The notes beneath the pieces were generated by a model. It had not been told where the DNA came from. It searched no databases and saw only the letters and a program-made list of their open reading frames with translations. 64,000 nt of DNA from Kribbella aluminosa (GTDB lineage: Bacteria; Actinomycetota; Actinomycetes; Propionibacteriales; Kribbellaceae), in NCBI RefSeq assembly GCF_017876295.1, contig NZ_JAGINT010000001.1, positions 1,984,001 to 2,048,000 of the forward strand, written 5' to 3'. Positions 13,476-22,704 of the stretch are shown piece after piece. The position numbers were made by a program, and so were the translations under genes. Numbering within the stretch: the first letter of the stretch is position 1; every line of letters starts with the position of its first letter.

Positions 13476-14443
13476 GCCAACCCGTTCTGGAGGCCCGTGG
13501 GGTCTCGAAGCATTTCCCGGCCGGGCGGTCGACGGTGCGGGCGGTGGACGATGCGACGCTCGCACTGCAACCGGGGCGGATCGTGGCGCTGGTCGGAGAG
13601 AGCGGGAGCGGGAAGACGACGCTCGCCAGGCTGCTGGCCCGCTTCTACCCGCCGACGGAAGGGGAGATCCGGCTCCGGGGCGAGGTGGTGAAGGGTAAGC
13701 AGCGCGCGTACTACCGCGACGTACAGCTGATCTTCCAGGATCCGTTCGGGTCGCTGAACCCGTTGCACCGGGTGCGGTACAACCTGGAGCGGGCGGTGAA
13801 GCTGCATCACGACGTACGTTCTCGCGCTGAGCTGCACGAGAAGGTCACCGAGCTGCTGGAGCGGGTGAGCCTGACGCCGGTCGAGCAGTACGTCGACAAG
13901 TTCCCGCACGAGCTGTCCGGTGGGCAGCGGCAGCGGGTGGTGATCGCGCGGGCGCTGGCGGTCGAGCCGAAGGTGCTGCTCGGTGACGAGCCGATCTCGA
14001 TGCTGGACGTGTCGATCCGGCTGGAGATGCTGAACCTGCTCGACCGGCTGCGGACCGAGGACGGGCTGGCGCTGCTCTACATCACGCACGACATCGCCAG
14101 CGCGCGCTACCTGTGTGACGACATCGTCGTGATGTACGCCGGCCGGATGGTCGAGGGCGGCCCGAAGGAAGCGGTGATCGCCGATCCGCTGCACCCGTAC
14201 ACGCAACTGCTGATCGACTCGTCACCGGACCCGGAACGCGATCGCACCGACCGCACCGACCGCCTCGGGCTGTTCGACGCCGAGGACCTGGGCGAGCCGC
14301 CGAGCCTGATCGACCCGCCGGCGGGCTGCCGGTTCCACCCGCGCTGTCCGGTGGCGATGGACATCTGCCGGACCGACGTACCGCCGCGGACCGAACTGCC
14401 CGACGGCCGCTGGACCCATTGCTGGCTGCAGGAGAAGAAATGA
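13472..14443 (+). CDS. ABC importer ATPase (DppF type)
   Basis: Second ATPase (323 aa) of the importer. Walker [10 protein letters not shown], the DppF-specific [13 protein letters not shown], signature LSGGQRQR, and the C-terminal extension with GCRFHPRC are visible. The Walker B is VLLGDEPIS. The start ATG overlaps the DppD-type gene as ATGA. Together the five genes from 8997 form a complete importer. Confidence 0.94.
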   Translation: MSQPVLEARGVSKHFPAGRSTVRAVDDATLALQPGRIVALVGESGSGKTTLARLLARFYPPTEGEIRLRGEVVKGKQRAYYRDVQLIFQDPFGSLNPLHRVRYNLERAVKLHHDVRSRAELHEKVTELLERVSLTPVEQYVDKFPHELSGGQRQRVVIARALAVEPKVLLGDEPISMLDVSIRLEMLNLLDRLRTEDGLALLYITHDIASARYLCDDIVVMYAGRMVEGGPKEAVIADPLHPYTQLLIDSSPDPERDRTDRTDRLGLFDAEDLGEPPSLIDPPAGCRFHPRCPVAMDICRTDVPPRTELPDGRWTHCWLQEKK

Positions 14444-15477
14444 AGGCACCACGACAGTCCGACGTCGCCCGGCTCGCGGGCGTCTCCCAGTCCGCGGTCT
14501 CCCGGGTGGTGAGCGGGGAGGTGGACCGGATCCCGGTCGAGACCCGGGACCGGATCCTCGCGGCGGTCAAGGAGCTCGGGTACGTCCCGAACGCCGCCGC
14601 GCGGAACCTGCGGAACAAGCGCAACCGGCTGCTCGGCGTACACACGTTCGAGGCGGTGTTCCCGCATGCCCGGGAAAACTTCTACTTCGAGTTCCTGCTC
14701 GGGATCGAGGAGCGCGCCGAGGAGATCGGGTACGACCTGGTGCTGTTCACGTCGACCGGGACCAGCGACGGACGGCGGCGGATCTACCGCGACGGGACCA
14801 ACCGGCTCAACCTCGCCGACGGGACCGTGCTGCTCGGTGCCGCCACCGACCGCGAGGAGCTCGCGCGGCTGTGGCACGACGGCTACTTGTTCGTGCACAT
14901 CGGCCGCCGCGAGGTTCCCGGCGCCGACATCCCGTGCATCATCCCGGACTACGTGGCCGCCGCCGACCGGCTGGTCACCTCGCTGGCCGACCGCGGCCAC
15001 CGGCACTTCGCCTACCTGCGGGAGGCCATCGAGCAGGAGGCGTACGTCGACCGGCGCGCGGGGTACCGGACCGCGGTCGAACGGCTCGGCCTGCGGGACC
15101 GCTCGCCCGGGTTCCGTGGCGAGACCGGGCTGACCGAGGAATGGCTGGACGAACTGGTCGCCGGGCCGGAGACCGCGGTGGTTGCCGAGGGCATCAGGTT
15201 GGCCGAGGAGCTCCGGGCCGGGCTGGCCGCGCGGGGGCGGAGCATTCCGGAGGACCTGTCGGTGGCGGTGCTGGAGGGATCGGGTGACGAGCCCGGGCAC
15301 CGCTGGGACTGTCTGGTCATCCCACGCAAGGAGATCGGCCGGATCGCGATCGACGCGCTGGTGGCGCGGGTCGAGGACCCGGAGGCGGAACCGGTCAGTC
15401 AACTGGTGGCCTGCGACCTGGTGGCCGGCGAAACCGTCGCCGCGCCGTCCGTACAAGAGCACTGGACCAAGGAGTAA
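14440..15477 (+). CDS. LacI-family transcriptional regulator of operon A
   Basis: Sugar-responsive regulator of 345 residues. The N-terminal helix-turn-helix is [20 protein letters not shown] with the hinge helix region [11 protein letters not shown], followed by a periplasmic-binding-protein-like effector domain. ATG 14440 overlaps the stop of the ATPase (ATGA) and has GGAG at 14431. Being embedded between transporter and enzyme genes, it would repress its own operon. The CATACGTATG sites at the operon promoter are the likely targets (inference). Confidence 0.9.
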   Translation: MKAPRQSDVARLAGVSQSAVSRVVSGEVDRIPVETRDRILAAVKELGYVPNAAARNLRNKRNRLLGVHTFEAVFPHARENFYFEFLLGIEERAEEIGYDLVLFTSTGTSDGRRRIYRDGTNRLNLADGTVLLGAATDREELARLWHDGYLFVHIGRREVPGADIPCIIPDYVAAADRLVTSLADRGHRHFAYLREAIEQEAYVDRRAGYRTAVERLGLRDRSPGFRGETGLTEEWLDELVAGPETAVVAEGIRLAEELRAGLAARGRSIPEDLSVAVLEGSGDEPGHRWDCLVIPRKEIGRIAIDALVARVEDPEAEPVSQLVACDLVAGETVAAPSVQEHWTKE

Positions 15478-15480
15478 CGG

Positions 15481-17040
15481 GTGGAAACAGATGTCCTGGT
15501 GGTGGGCGGCGGACTCGGCGGGGTCGCCGCCGCGCTGACCGCGGTACGCCTCGGCCGCAGCGTCGTCCTGACCGAGCCGACCGACTGGCTGGGCGGGCAG
15601 CTGACCAGCCAGCTCGTCCCGCCGGACGAGCACCCGTGGATCGAGCAGTACGCCGCCACCGGGTACGCCGAGCTGCGTCGCCGGATCCGCGACTACTACC
15701 GGCGCAACTACCCGCTGACGCCGGAGGCCGCGGCGGATCCGCTGCTCGATCCCGGTCTCGGGGTGGTCAGCCGCTTCTGCCACGAGCCGCGCGTCGCGGC
15801 CGCCGTACTCGAGGAGATGCTTGCGCCGTGGCGCGCGTCCGGCGCGCTGACCGTGCTGATGGAGCACGAGCCGGTCGAGGCCGCGACGAACGGCGACGAG
15901 ATCGAGGCGGTCACGTTCCGCGGGGAGGGGAGGGAGCTGACGGTCGCGGCGACGTACGTCGTGGACGCGACCGAACTCGGCGACCTGCTGGAGCTGGCGA
16001 ACGTCGAGCACGTCATCGGCGCCGAGGGCCGCGACGAGACCGGCGAGCTGCATGCGCCCGAGGTCGCGAATCCCCTTGACCAGCAGGCATTCTCCTGGTG
16101 CTTCGCGCTCGAGCACCGCGCCGGGGAGGACCACACCATCGACCGGCCGGCCGGGTACGAGCACTGGCGGGACACCGTCGCGCCGTTCTGGCCCGGATCG
16201 CAGCTGTCCTGGACGGACGTCGTACCGGTGACGCTCGACCAGCGGGAGTGGAAGCTGCTGGACGCGAACCCGTCGAAGCGGGCGCCGTTCTCGCTCTGGC
16301 GGTACCGGCAGGTCCTTGCCAGTAGCAACTTTGTCGACAAGGCGATCCCGGACGTCACGGTGGTGAACTGGCCGCAGCTCGACTACTGGGAGCAGCCGCT
16401 GCTGGGCGGGCCCGATCCGGACCAGGCGCTGGCGGCGAGCCGAGACCTGTCGCTCTCGTTCCTGTACTGGATGCAGACCGAGGGCGGGTACCCCGGACTG
16501 CGCCTGCGCCCCGACGTCACCGGTACGGCGGACGGGCTCGCGAAGGCGCCGTACATCCGGGAGGCACGCCGGATCCGGTCCGAGTTCACCGTGCTGGAGC
16601 AGCACGTCGGCGTCGAGGCCCGGCCGGCCAGGGTAGGAACGAGGGCGGGCAGTGAGGTGTTCGCGGACACCGTCGGCCTCGGCCGGTACCGGATCGACCT
16701 GCATCCGAGTACGGCGGGGCGGACGTACGTCGACATCGAGGCGTACCCGTTCCAGATCCCGCTCGGCGCGCTGATCCCGGTCCGGGTCGACAACCTGCTG
16801 CCGGCGAACAAGAACATCGGGACGACGCACATCACCAACGGTTGCTACCGCCTGCACCCGGTCGAATGGAGTATCGGCGAGGCGGTTGGCGCACTGGTCG
16901 GGTTCTGCCTGGCCGAAGGCCTGTCACCACGCAAGGTCCGCAACGATCCCACCCACCTGGCCGACTACCAACGCCTGCTGGCGGACACCCTCAAGATCCC
17001 GCTGGCCTGGCCGGAAGAGATCCGCACCCATCGCGACTGA
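15481..17040 (+). CDS. FAD-dependent oxidoreductase (FAD_oxidored family)
   Basis: Flavoprotein of 519 residues. The dinucleotide-binding motif GGGLGG is at residues 9-14, preceded by the beta strand VLVV and followed by WLGGQLTSQ. The C-terminal end has the family's LPANKNIGTTHITNGCYRLHPVEWSIGEA region. It resembles PF12831 proteins, often found in carbohydrate operons of soil bacteria, with unknown substrate. There is no signal peptide, so it acts in the cytoplasm. Start GTG 15481 with AAGGAG overlapping the LacI stop. A plausible role is oxidation of an imported sugar or lactone. Confidence 0.8.
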   Translation: METDVLVVGGGLGGVAAALTAVRLGRSVVLTEPTDWLGGQLTSQLVPPDEHPWIEQYAATGYAELRRRIRDYYRRNYPLTPEAAADPLLDPGLGVVSRFCHEPRVAAAVLEEMLAPWRASGALTVLMEHEPVEAATNGDEIEAVTFRGEGRELTVAATYVVDATELGDLLELANVEHVIGAEGRDETGELHAPEVANPLDQQAFSWCFALEHRAGEDHTIDRPAGYEHWRDTVAPFWPGSQLSWTDVVPVTLDQREWKLLDANPSKRAPFSLWRYRQVLASSNFVDKAIPDVTVVNWPQLDYWEQPLLGGPDPDQALAASRDLSLSFLYWMQTEGGYPGLRLRPDVTGTADGLAKAPYIREARRIRSEFTVLEQHVGVEARPARVGTRAGSEVFADTVGLGRYRIDLHPSTAGRTYVDIEAYPFQIPLGALIPVRVDNLLPANKNIGTTHITNGCYRLHPVEWSIGEAVGALVGFCLAEGLSPRKVRNDPTHLADYQRLLADTLKIPLAWPEEIRTHRD

Positions 17041-17052
17041 AGGGATGTAGCC

Positions 17053-18540
17053 GTGTTCCGAAAGTCTCTGGCCGCCTTCCCGTCCCCACCCCGAGCGAAG
17101 CGAGGGCACCTTTTTCTGTACCTTCTTGTGGCTGGTGCCCTGCTGCTGTCCGGTACTTCGCTCGTGAACGCCTCGGCGCAGACTGCAACTACCGCAGCCC
17201 TCCCCGCTCTGCACACCGAAGGCAATCGCATCAAGAACTCCGCCGGTACCGACGTCACCCTCAAGGGTGTCTCCGTCATCGCCCCCGAACAGAACGCCGT
17301 CTGCACCGACTGCAACAACAAGCCGATCAACGACCTGATCGACATGACGGTCGCGAACGGCTGGCACTCCAAGGTCCTCCGGCTGCTTGTCACCGAGGCG
17401 ATCGGCAAGGACCTGAACGCCTACGACGCGACGTACATCAAGCCGTACGTCGACCACGCCGTCGCCAAGGGCCTGTACGTGATCATCGACCTGCACCTGG
17501 TCCGGAACTACGGCGACGCGGCCGGCGCCGTACCGCAGGCGGATGTGAAGGGATTCTGGGACTTCATCGCGCCGCGGTACGCGAACAACCCGAACGTGCT
17601 GTTCGAGGTGTTCAACGAGCCGATCGCGCCGGACGGCTGGGCCAGCTGGAAGTCGTACATCCAGCCGGTCGTGGACTCGATCCGCTCGGTCGCGTCGAAC
17701 GTGATCCTGATGGGCAGCCCGTCCTGGAGCACCCGGCTGAACGGCGCGCTGACCGCCCCGATCACCGGCGGCGATATCGCGTACGTCTACCACCTCTACC
17801 CGAACCAGGGGCCGGCGACCGCGGCCAATCTGGATCCCAAGTTCGGTACGGCGGCCGCGACGCTGCCGGTCGTACTGACCGAGTTCGGTTGGGATCCGTC
17901 GTCGTCGGCGAACAACGTCACCGCCGGTACGACGTCCGGCTGGGGGCTGCCGTTGCGGCAGTACCTGGATGCCCGTCCGCAGATCGGGTGGCTCGGCTGG
18001 ATCTTCGACAACTTCTGGGCGCCGGTGATGTTCGACAAGTTCTGGAACCTGTTGTCGGGGGAGTACCAAGGCGCGTTCGTCCGGGACTGGCTGGCCGGGG
18101 CGCCTGCTGTGTCGCCGTGCTCGGACCACCTGGCCCGTGGTGCGACCGCCACGGCGTCGTCGACGTACGACGCGAACTCGGGGGCCGCGAAGGCGGTCGA
18201 CGGGTCGTGTACGGACAGCGGGCGATGGATGTCCGCGGTCGGCGACGCCACGCCGGTGCTGACGTTGAACCTCGGCGCGTACAAGACCGTCAAGCAGGTG
18301 GATGTGTACAGCGGGTACGGGTACCCGAACGTCGCCACCGGGACCGTGCTGGTCGCGTTCAACGTCGAAGGGCACACCTCGGCCGGGTGGGTCCAGCTCG
18401 GCAGCGTCACCGGCAACACCAGGTCGCTGGTCTCGATGACCGGTCCGTCCGGGACAATTGACCAGCTACGCCTGACCGTGACCGTCCCGTCGAACACCAC
18501 CCCGGACATTGCCCGCGTGTACGAGGTGGCCGCCCACTGA
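17053..18540 (+). CDS. Secreted GH5 glycosidase with C-terminal discoidin-like domain
   Basis: Predicted extracellular glycoside hydrolase (495 aa). A long n-region and a Sec signal run to about residue 42. Residues 50-350 form a GH5 (beta/alpha)8 barrel, with the acid/base glutamate in FNEP (E189) and the nucleophile in LTEFGW (E277). From about residue 360 there is an F5/8-type C (discoidin, CBM32-like) domain beginning LARGATATASSTYDANSG with the KAVDGSCTDSGRWMS pattern, probably for carbohydrate binding. The subfamily cannot be told by eye; a beta-mannanase, glucanase or galactanase-like activity is possible. Start GTG 17053 after AAGGGA. Confidence 0.85.
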   Translation: MFRKSLAAFPSPPRAKRGHLFLYLLVAGALLLSGTSLVNASAQTATTAALPALHTEGNRIKNSAGTDVTLKGVSVIAPEQNAVCTDCNNKPINDLIDMTVANGWHSKVLRLLVTEAIGKDLNAYDATYIKPYVDHAVAKGLYVIIDLHLVRNYGDAAGAVPQADVKGFWDFIAPRYANNPNVLFEVFNEPIAPDGWASWKSYIQPVVDSIRSVASNVILMGSPSWSTRLNGALTAPITGGDIAYVYHLYPNQGPATAANLDPKFGTAAATLPVVLTEFGWDPSSSANNVTAGTTSGWGLPLRQYLDARPQIGWLGWIFDNFWAPVMFDKFWNLLSGEYQGAFVRDWLAGAPAVSPCSDHLARGATATASSTYDANSGAAKAVDGSCTDSGRWMSAVGDATPVLTLNLGAYKTVKQVDVYSGYGYPNVATGTVLVAFNVEGHTSAGWVQLGSVTGNTRSLVSMTGPSGTIDQLRLTVTVPSNTTPDIARVYEVAAH

Positions 18541-18557
18541 GCCGTTAAGGAGGACCT

Positions 18558-20663
18558 CTGACATCCCGTCCAGGCCGGATCGTCGCAGCGCTGCTCGCCG
18601 GTGCGCTGGTCTTCCCGCTGGTGCCGACGGTCACCTCACGGCCGGTGAAGCTGCAGGTCCTGTCCAGCCGTGCGGACATGGTGACCGGCGGTGACGCGCT
18701 CGTGCACGTGGACGTGTCCGAGGCGGACGCGGACGACGTACGGGTGAGTCTGAACGGTAAGGACGTGTCGTCGGTGTTCAGCGCCGACGACACGGGCCTT
18801 ACCGGTCTGGTCGAGGGGATCCGGCTCGGGAAGAACATCCTGCGGGCGGAGTCCGGTGGCCGGCGGACGACGCTGGAGGTGCGCGACTTCCCGCGGCAGG
18901 GGCCGGTGTTCGCCGGGCCGCACGAGCAGCCGTTCGTCTGCGAGACCGCGAACGCGACGGTGCCGGTGATCGGCGGGACCCTCGGCGTACCGCTGGACGA
19001 GGACTGTACGGTCGCGCCGCGGGTCGACTACTTCTACCGGACCACCGCCGGGAAGTACGCGAAGTGGCCGGCCCGTACGACCAGGTACCCGGCGGATCTC
19101 GCCGACACCGCCACCGGCGATCCGTTCATCGTCCGGATGGAGACCGGGAGCGCGGACCGGGCGATCGTCCGGACGACGATGCTGCACGACCCGTTGCACG
19201 AGGCCGCGCCGACGCCGACCCGGCGGTCGAGGGGCTGGAACGGGCGGGCGATCTTCACACTCGGCGGTGGCTGCGCCGGCGGGTGGTACCGGTCCGGCCG
19301 GACCACCGGCGGGGTGACCGACGCGTACCTGCTCGGGCAGGGGTACGCGTTGATGTCGTCGTCGCTGAACGTGTTCGCGCAGAACTGCAACGACCTGACC
19401 GCGGCCGAGGCGGCGATGACGACGAAGGAGCTGTTCGTCGAGCACTACGGCCGGCCCGAGTTCACGGTCGGGTTCGGATGCTCGGGCGGCTCGTACCAGG
19501 CGCATCAGATCACCGACAACTACCCGGGCATCTTCGACGGGATCATCGTCGGCTGCTCGTTCCCGGATGTCGGGTTCGGGACCGTCCCGTTCATCACCGA
19601 CGCATGGCTGCTGACCGGGTACTTCGCCCGGTCGGGCCTCGCGTGGACGCAGGACCAGCAGCGCCAGGTCGCCGGCTTCCGGAACTACAAGACCTTGGCC
19701 AGTACGGCGCTCAGCGCCCGCCGGATCGATCCGCGGCGGAACTGCGGCAGCGTCCCGGTCGGGCTGCGCTACGACCCGGTGGGCAACCCGCGCGGCGTGC
19801 GCTGCGACGTGTACGACCACGCGGTCACCGTCTACGGCAAGGACCCGCTGACCGGGTTCGCACGCCGCCCGCTGGACAACGTCGGAGTCCAGTACGGGTT
19901 GAGGGTGCTGAAGACCGGGGTGATCACGCCCGCGCAGTTCCTCGACCTGAATCGGCGGGTCGGCGGCTTCGATGCGGACGCGAACCTGGTCCCGGCCCGC
20001 ACCGAGGCGGACCCGGAGGCGGTCCGGGCGGCGTACCGGACCGGGCGGCTGACCAGCGGTGGCGGCGGGCTGCGGGACGTGCCGATCATCGACTACCGCG
20101 CGTACGCCGACACCCAGCCGTGGGGCGACCTCCATCTGCGGTACCACACGTTCTCGATGCGCGCCCGGCTGGAGAAGTCGAACGGGACCGCGGCCAACCA
20201 GGTGAGCCTGCTCGAGGACTCTCGCTACGGACTGTTCAGCACCGCGAGCCCGCTGCTGCGGCACGCGGTCAAGGAGATGGATCATTGGCTGACCCAACTG
20301 ACTGCGGACGGGACCGCGCGGCCGCGAATCGACAAGATCGTCGCGGCCCGGCCGTCCGGGCTGGTCGAAGGATGCCGCGGGCCGCACGGGTTCATCGCGC
20401 AGCCGCTGGACCGGGACCCGGCGACGCTGTGCGAGCAGCTGTTCCCGTCGGCGTCGTTCCCGCGTGAGGTGGCCGGGTCCGGGGTGGCGGCCGATGTGAT
20501 CAAGTGCCAGCTGGTTCCGCCGGTACGGTCGGAGTACCCGAAGTTCACCGACGCGCAGTGGGATCAACTGCAGGCGATCTTCCCGGACGGGGTGTGCGAC
20601 TGGTCGAAGCCGGGCGTCGACCAGCAGCCGTTGGGCGGTACGTGGCTCAGCTTCCCAAGCTGA
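18558..20663 (+). CDS. Secreted DUF6351 alpha/beta hydrolase, apparent CTG start
   Basis: Exported hydrolase of about 701 residues. Residues 40-110 form an Ig-like N-domain, followed by GPVFAGPHEQPFVCE and the hydrolase body. A GCSGGS nucleophile elbow sits near Ser309, with GGGCAGGWYR before it. The family resembles DUF6351 proteins of unknown activity. The start is unusual: a TAA at 18546-18548 closes the frame upstream, and the first ATG/GTG/TTG in frame (GTG 18621) would remove most of the signal peptide. The CTG at 18558 lies four bases after a perfect AAGGAGG (18547-18553) and opens a good signal peptide (RIVAALLAGALVF). Last gene of operon A. Confidence 0.75.
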   Translation: MTSRPGRIVAALLAGALVFPLVPTVTSRPVKLQVLSSRADMVTGGDALVHVDVSEADADDVRVSLNGKDVSSVFSADDTGLTGLVEGIRLGKNILRAESGGRRTTLEVRDFPRQGPVFAGPHEQPFVCETANATVPVIGGTLGVPLDEDCTVAPRVDYFYRTTAGKYAKWPARTTRYPADLADTATGDPFIVRMETGSADRAIVRTTMLHDPLHEAAPTPTRRSRGWNGRAIFTLGGGCAGGWYRSGRTTGGVTDAYLLGQGYALMSSSLNVFAQNCNDLTAAEAAMTTKELFVEHYGRPEFTVGFGCSGGSYQAHQITDNYPGIFDGIIVGCSFPDVGFGTVPFITDAWLLTGYFARSGLAWTQDQQRQVAGFRNYKTLASTALSARRIDPRRNCGSVPVGLRYDPVGNPRGVRCDVYDHAVTVYGKDPLTGFARRPLDNVGVQYGLRVLKTGVITPAQFLDLNRRVGGFDADANLVPARTEADPEAVRAAYRTGRLTSGGGGLRDVPIIDYRAYADTQPWGDLHLRYHTFSMRARLEKSNGTAANQVSLLEDSRYGLFSTASPLLRHAVKEMDHWLTQLTADGTARPRIDKIVAARPSGLVEGCRGPHGFIAQPLDRDPATLCEQLFPSASFPREVAGSGVAADVIKCQLVPPVRSEYPKFTDAQWDQLQAIFPDGVCDWSKPGVDQQPLGGTWLSFPS

Positions 20664-20693
20664 AACCCGAAGGTGTGCGGTCGCCTGGAGGTC

Positions 20694-20725
20694 GTGCGGC
20701 GGCCCGCGCCGGCAGTATGCCGCAC
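20694..20725. terminator. Weak hairpin between convergent operons
   Basis: Inverted repeat GTGCGGC/GCCGCAC (20694-20700 and 20719-20725) with a GC-rich loop that can pair further. It lies in the 87 bases between the end of operon A and the end of the GH127 gene, where a bidirectional terminator would be expected. There is no T-tract, as is usual in actinobacteria. Confidence 0.35.
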
Positions 20726-20750
20726 CCAGGACCGGGATCCTCCCAGTAGT

Positions 20751-22496
20751 TCACGCGTCCTCCTGGATCCACACGGTCATCGGGCCGACCTCACGATTCG
20801 CCCACGCGTAGTACGGAATCGCGGTCAGCGCCCCGTCCCGGGCCGGCACCTCGACGGTCGTCACACCCCCGAGCAGCTCGGGCTGCTCCCGTTCGACCAA
20901 CGGACCCCCGACCACAGCAGTCGAATCAAGCACAACCGACGCGTCCTGCTGCTCGAAGCAGTACACCAACGGCCCACGCTCGATCGCGACACACCCGCGC
21001 ACCGAGTCGATCCGCTCGTCGGGCGTCGTACGCCGAGCAGCCACCGGCAGCTCGAGCACAACCTCGTCGCCGACCGACCACACCCGCCGCAGCGGTCCGT
21101 CGTGCCCGTTGATCGTCAGCCGATGAGTGTCCGCCCACGAGGGGATCCGCAACCCGAGCGTCCAGGGCGAGTCCGGCGTGGACGTGATCCGCACTCGCAC
21201 GGTCCCATGCCAGGGGTACTCCGTTTCCACATCGAAGCCGATCCCGCCCACGCGGACCGACGCCGGTGCATACAGCTGAATCTGAACGCCGTCGTCGTCG
21301 CACGTAGCGACCAGCTGGTCGAGCGACGACAGTGTGCGCATCACGTTCGGCGGGCAGCACGCGGTCCCGAACCACGGCTGCCGTCCACCCGCCGCCGACC
21401 GCTGGTCGTCGGCGAAAGCACGGTCGCGCACCTTCAACGTGTTCACGTAGAAGAACTTGTCGCCGGTCAGCGCGACCCCCGAGATCACCGCGTTGTAGAG
21501 CGCCCGCTCGATCAGGTCGGCGTACTTGCTCTCACCGGTCGCGAGCAGCAGCCGCCAGCTCCACTGCACGCTGGCGATCGCGGCACACGTCTCGCAGTAC
21601 GCCGTGTCCGGCGGCAGCTCGAACGGGTCGCCGAACGCCTCGCCGTACCACCGCGAACCCACACCACCCGTCAAGTAGGTCTGGCTCTCGACCATCGTGT
21701 CCCACGTCGCCCGCAACGCGTCGAGCAGCTCACCGTCCCCGGTTTCCACCGCGACATCGGTGGCACCGGCCGCCAGGTACAGCGCCCGCACCGCGTGCCC
21801 CGCGATCGTCCGCACCTCGCGCACCGGCAGGTGATCCTGGAAGTACGCCGGCCCGTGGTGCCCCGGCACCGTGAGCGTCCCGTGCCCACGCGCCTCGACG
21901 AAGTACGAAGCGAGCTCAAGGTACGCCGCGGTCCCGGTCTCGCGGTACAGCTCGACCAGCGCCATCTCGATCAACGGATGCCCGTCGACACCTTCCAACC
22001 GCCCCGGGCCGAAGGTCTTGCACAGGTGATCCGCGAACCGGCAGGCAACGTCGAGCAAGGTCCGGTCCCCGGTAGCCCGCGCTTGCGCGACAGCCGCCTG
22101 AAACAAGTGCCCGGCGCAGTACAGCTCGTGGCCCTTCTCCAGGTCGCCGTACCGCCGCCCGCCCAGCGCCAGACGCGTGTGGCTGTTCAGGTAACCGTCA
22201 GCCTCCTGCGCGGAAGCGACCAGAGCGCTCGCCTCGGCCTGCCAAGAGGCAAGGTCGGTGGACGGCTCGCGCAACTGCTCCCAGGCGACCGCTTCGAGCC
22301 ATTTGTAGACGTCGGTGTCGGCGAACAGCTTGCCCTCGAAGGACCCGCTGGTACGGCGGAAGTTCTCCAGTGTGCCGACGTCTTCGAGCCGCTGAGCGGC
22401 GGCCGGAATGGTGGCGTCGCGATTGGTGCGCTGGCGCTCCAGCCAGAACCCGCCGCTGATCTCGAGGCTGCCGAGGGGGAGTGGGCGCAAGGGCAT
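20751..22496 (-). CDS. GH127 beta-L-arabinofuranosidase
   Basis: Cytoplasmic retaining enzyme of 581 residues that would release beta-L-arabinofuranose from arabinan- or RG-II-type oligosaccharides (family knowledge). The (alpha/alpha)6 barrel carries the zinc/thiolate cluster of GH127: YCETC in the middle and TACCPPNVMR with Cys380/Cys381, the first of the pair being the expected nucleophile. There is no signal peptide. Start ATG 22496 is followed by MPLRPLPLGSLEISGGFW, a normal family N-terminus; no ribosome-binding site lies at the right distance, so it may be leaderless. The promoter region contains two TGCAAACGATTGCA-type operators. Confidence 0.9.
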   Translation of the reverse strand: MPLRPLPLGSLEISGGFWLERQRTNRDATIPAAAQRLEDVGTLENFRRTSGSFEGKLFADTDVYKWLEAVAWEQLREPSTDLASWQAEASALVASAQEADGYLNSHTRLALGGRRYGDLEKGHELYCAGHLFQAAVAQARATGDRTLLDVACRFADHLCKTFGPGRLEGVDGHPLIEMALVELYRETGTAAYLELASYFVEARGHGTLTVPGHHGPAYFQDHLPVREVRTIAGHAVRALYLAAGATDVAVETGDGELLDALRATWDTMVESQTYLTGGVGSRWYGEAFGDPFELPPDTAYCETCAAIASVQWSWRLLLATGESKYADLIERALYNAVISGVALTGDKFFYVNTLKVRDRAFADDQRSAAGGRQPWFGTACCPPNVMRTLSSLDQLVATCDDDGVQIQLYAPASVRVGGIGFDVETEYPWHGTVRVRITSTPDSPWTLGLRIPSWADTHRLTINGHDGPLRRVWSVGDEVVLELPVAARRTTPDERIDSVRGCVAIERGPLVYCFEQQDASVVLDSTAVVGGPLVEREQPELLGGVTTVEVPARDGALTAIPYYAWANREVGPMTVWIQEDA

Positions 22497-22541
22497 GGAG
22501 GCAAGGTAACCACCGCCTCCGACGTCCAGGCAAGACTTCAG

Positions 22542-22587
22542 TGCAAACGATTGCGAGCACACTTTTCGTCATCTGCAATCGTTTGCA
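22542..22587. promoter_or_regulatory. Two TGCAAACGATTGCA-type LacI operators
   Basis: TGCAAACGATTGCG at 22542-22555 and TGCAATCGTTTGCA at 22574-22587 lie 32 bases (about three helical turns) apart, in opposite orientation, between divergent GH127 and pectate lyase genes. The same 14-base palindrome with central CG recurs at 51874 and 54426. The pair could let one repressor control both directions. Confidence 0.7.
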
Positions 22588-22606
22588 ACTTATCGGCGTC
22601 ACGCCC

Positions 22607-22635
22607 TTGACATCGGCTCGTAACCTCCGTGACCA
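22607..22635 (+). promoter_or_regulatory. Candidate promoter of operon B
   Basis: A perfect -35 TTGACA (22607-22612) with a weak -10 TGACCA 17 bases on (22630-22635). Its spacer shares CGTAAC and CGT with the operon A promoter at 8876; 19-20 of the first 25 positions match. An alternative -10 is TAGATA at 22665, without a good -35. Confidence 0.4.
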
Positions 22636-22704
22636 TGAGGGCCGTCGTTCCATTCGGACTTGACTAGATATTCAGACAGCGCCCCCTGAGATGAGGCATG
22701 GACG

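Noticed and set aside
14107..16857. 916-codon minus-strand frame opposite LacI and the FAD oxidoreductase
   Set aside because: Mirror of two well-supported plus-strand genes; composition typical of antisense frames.
20673..22610. 645-codon plus-strand frame opposite GH127
   Set aside because: Antisense shadow of an enzyme with all its catalytic cysteines in place.
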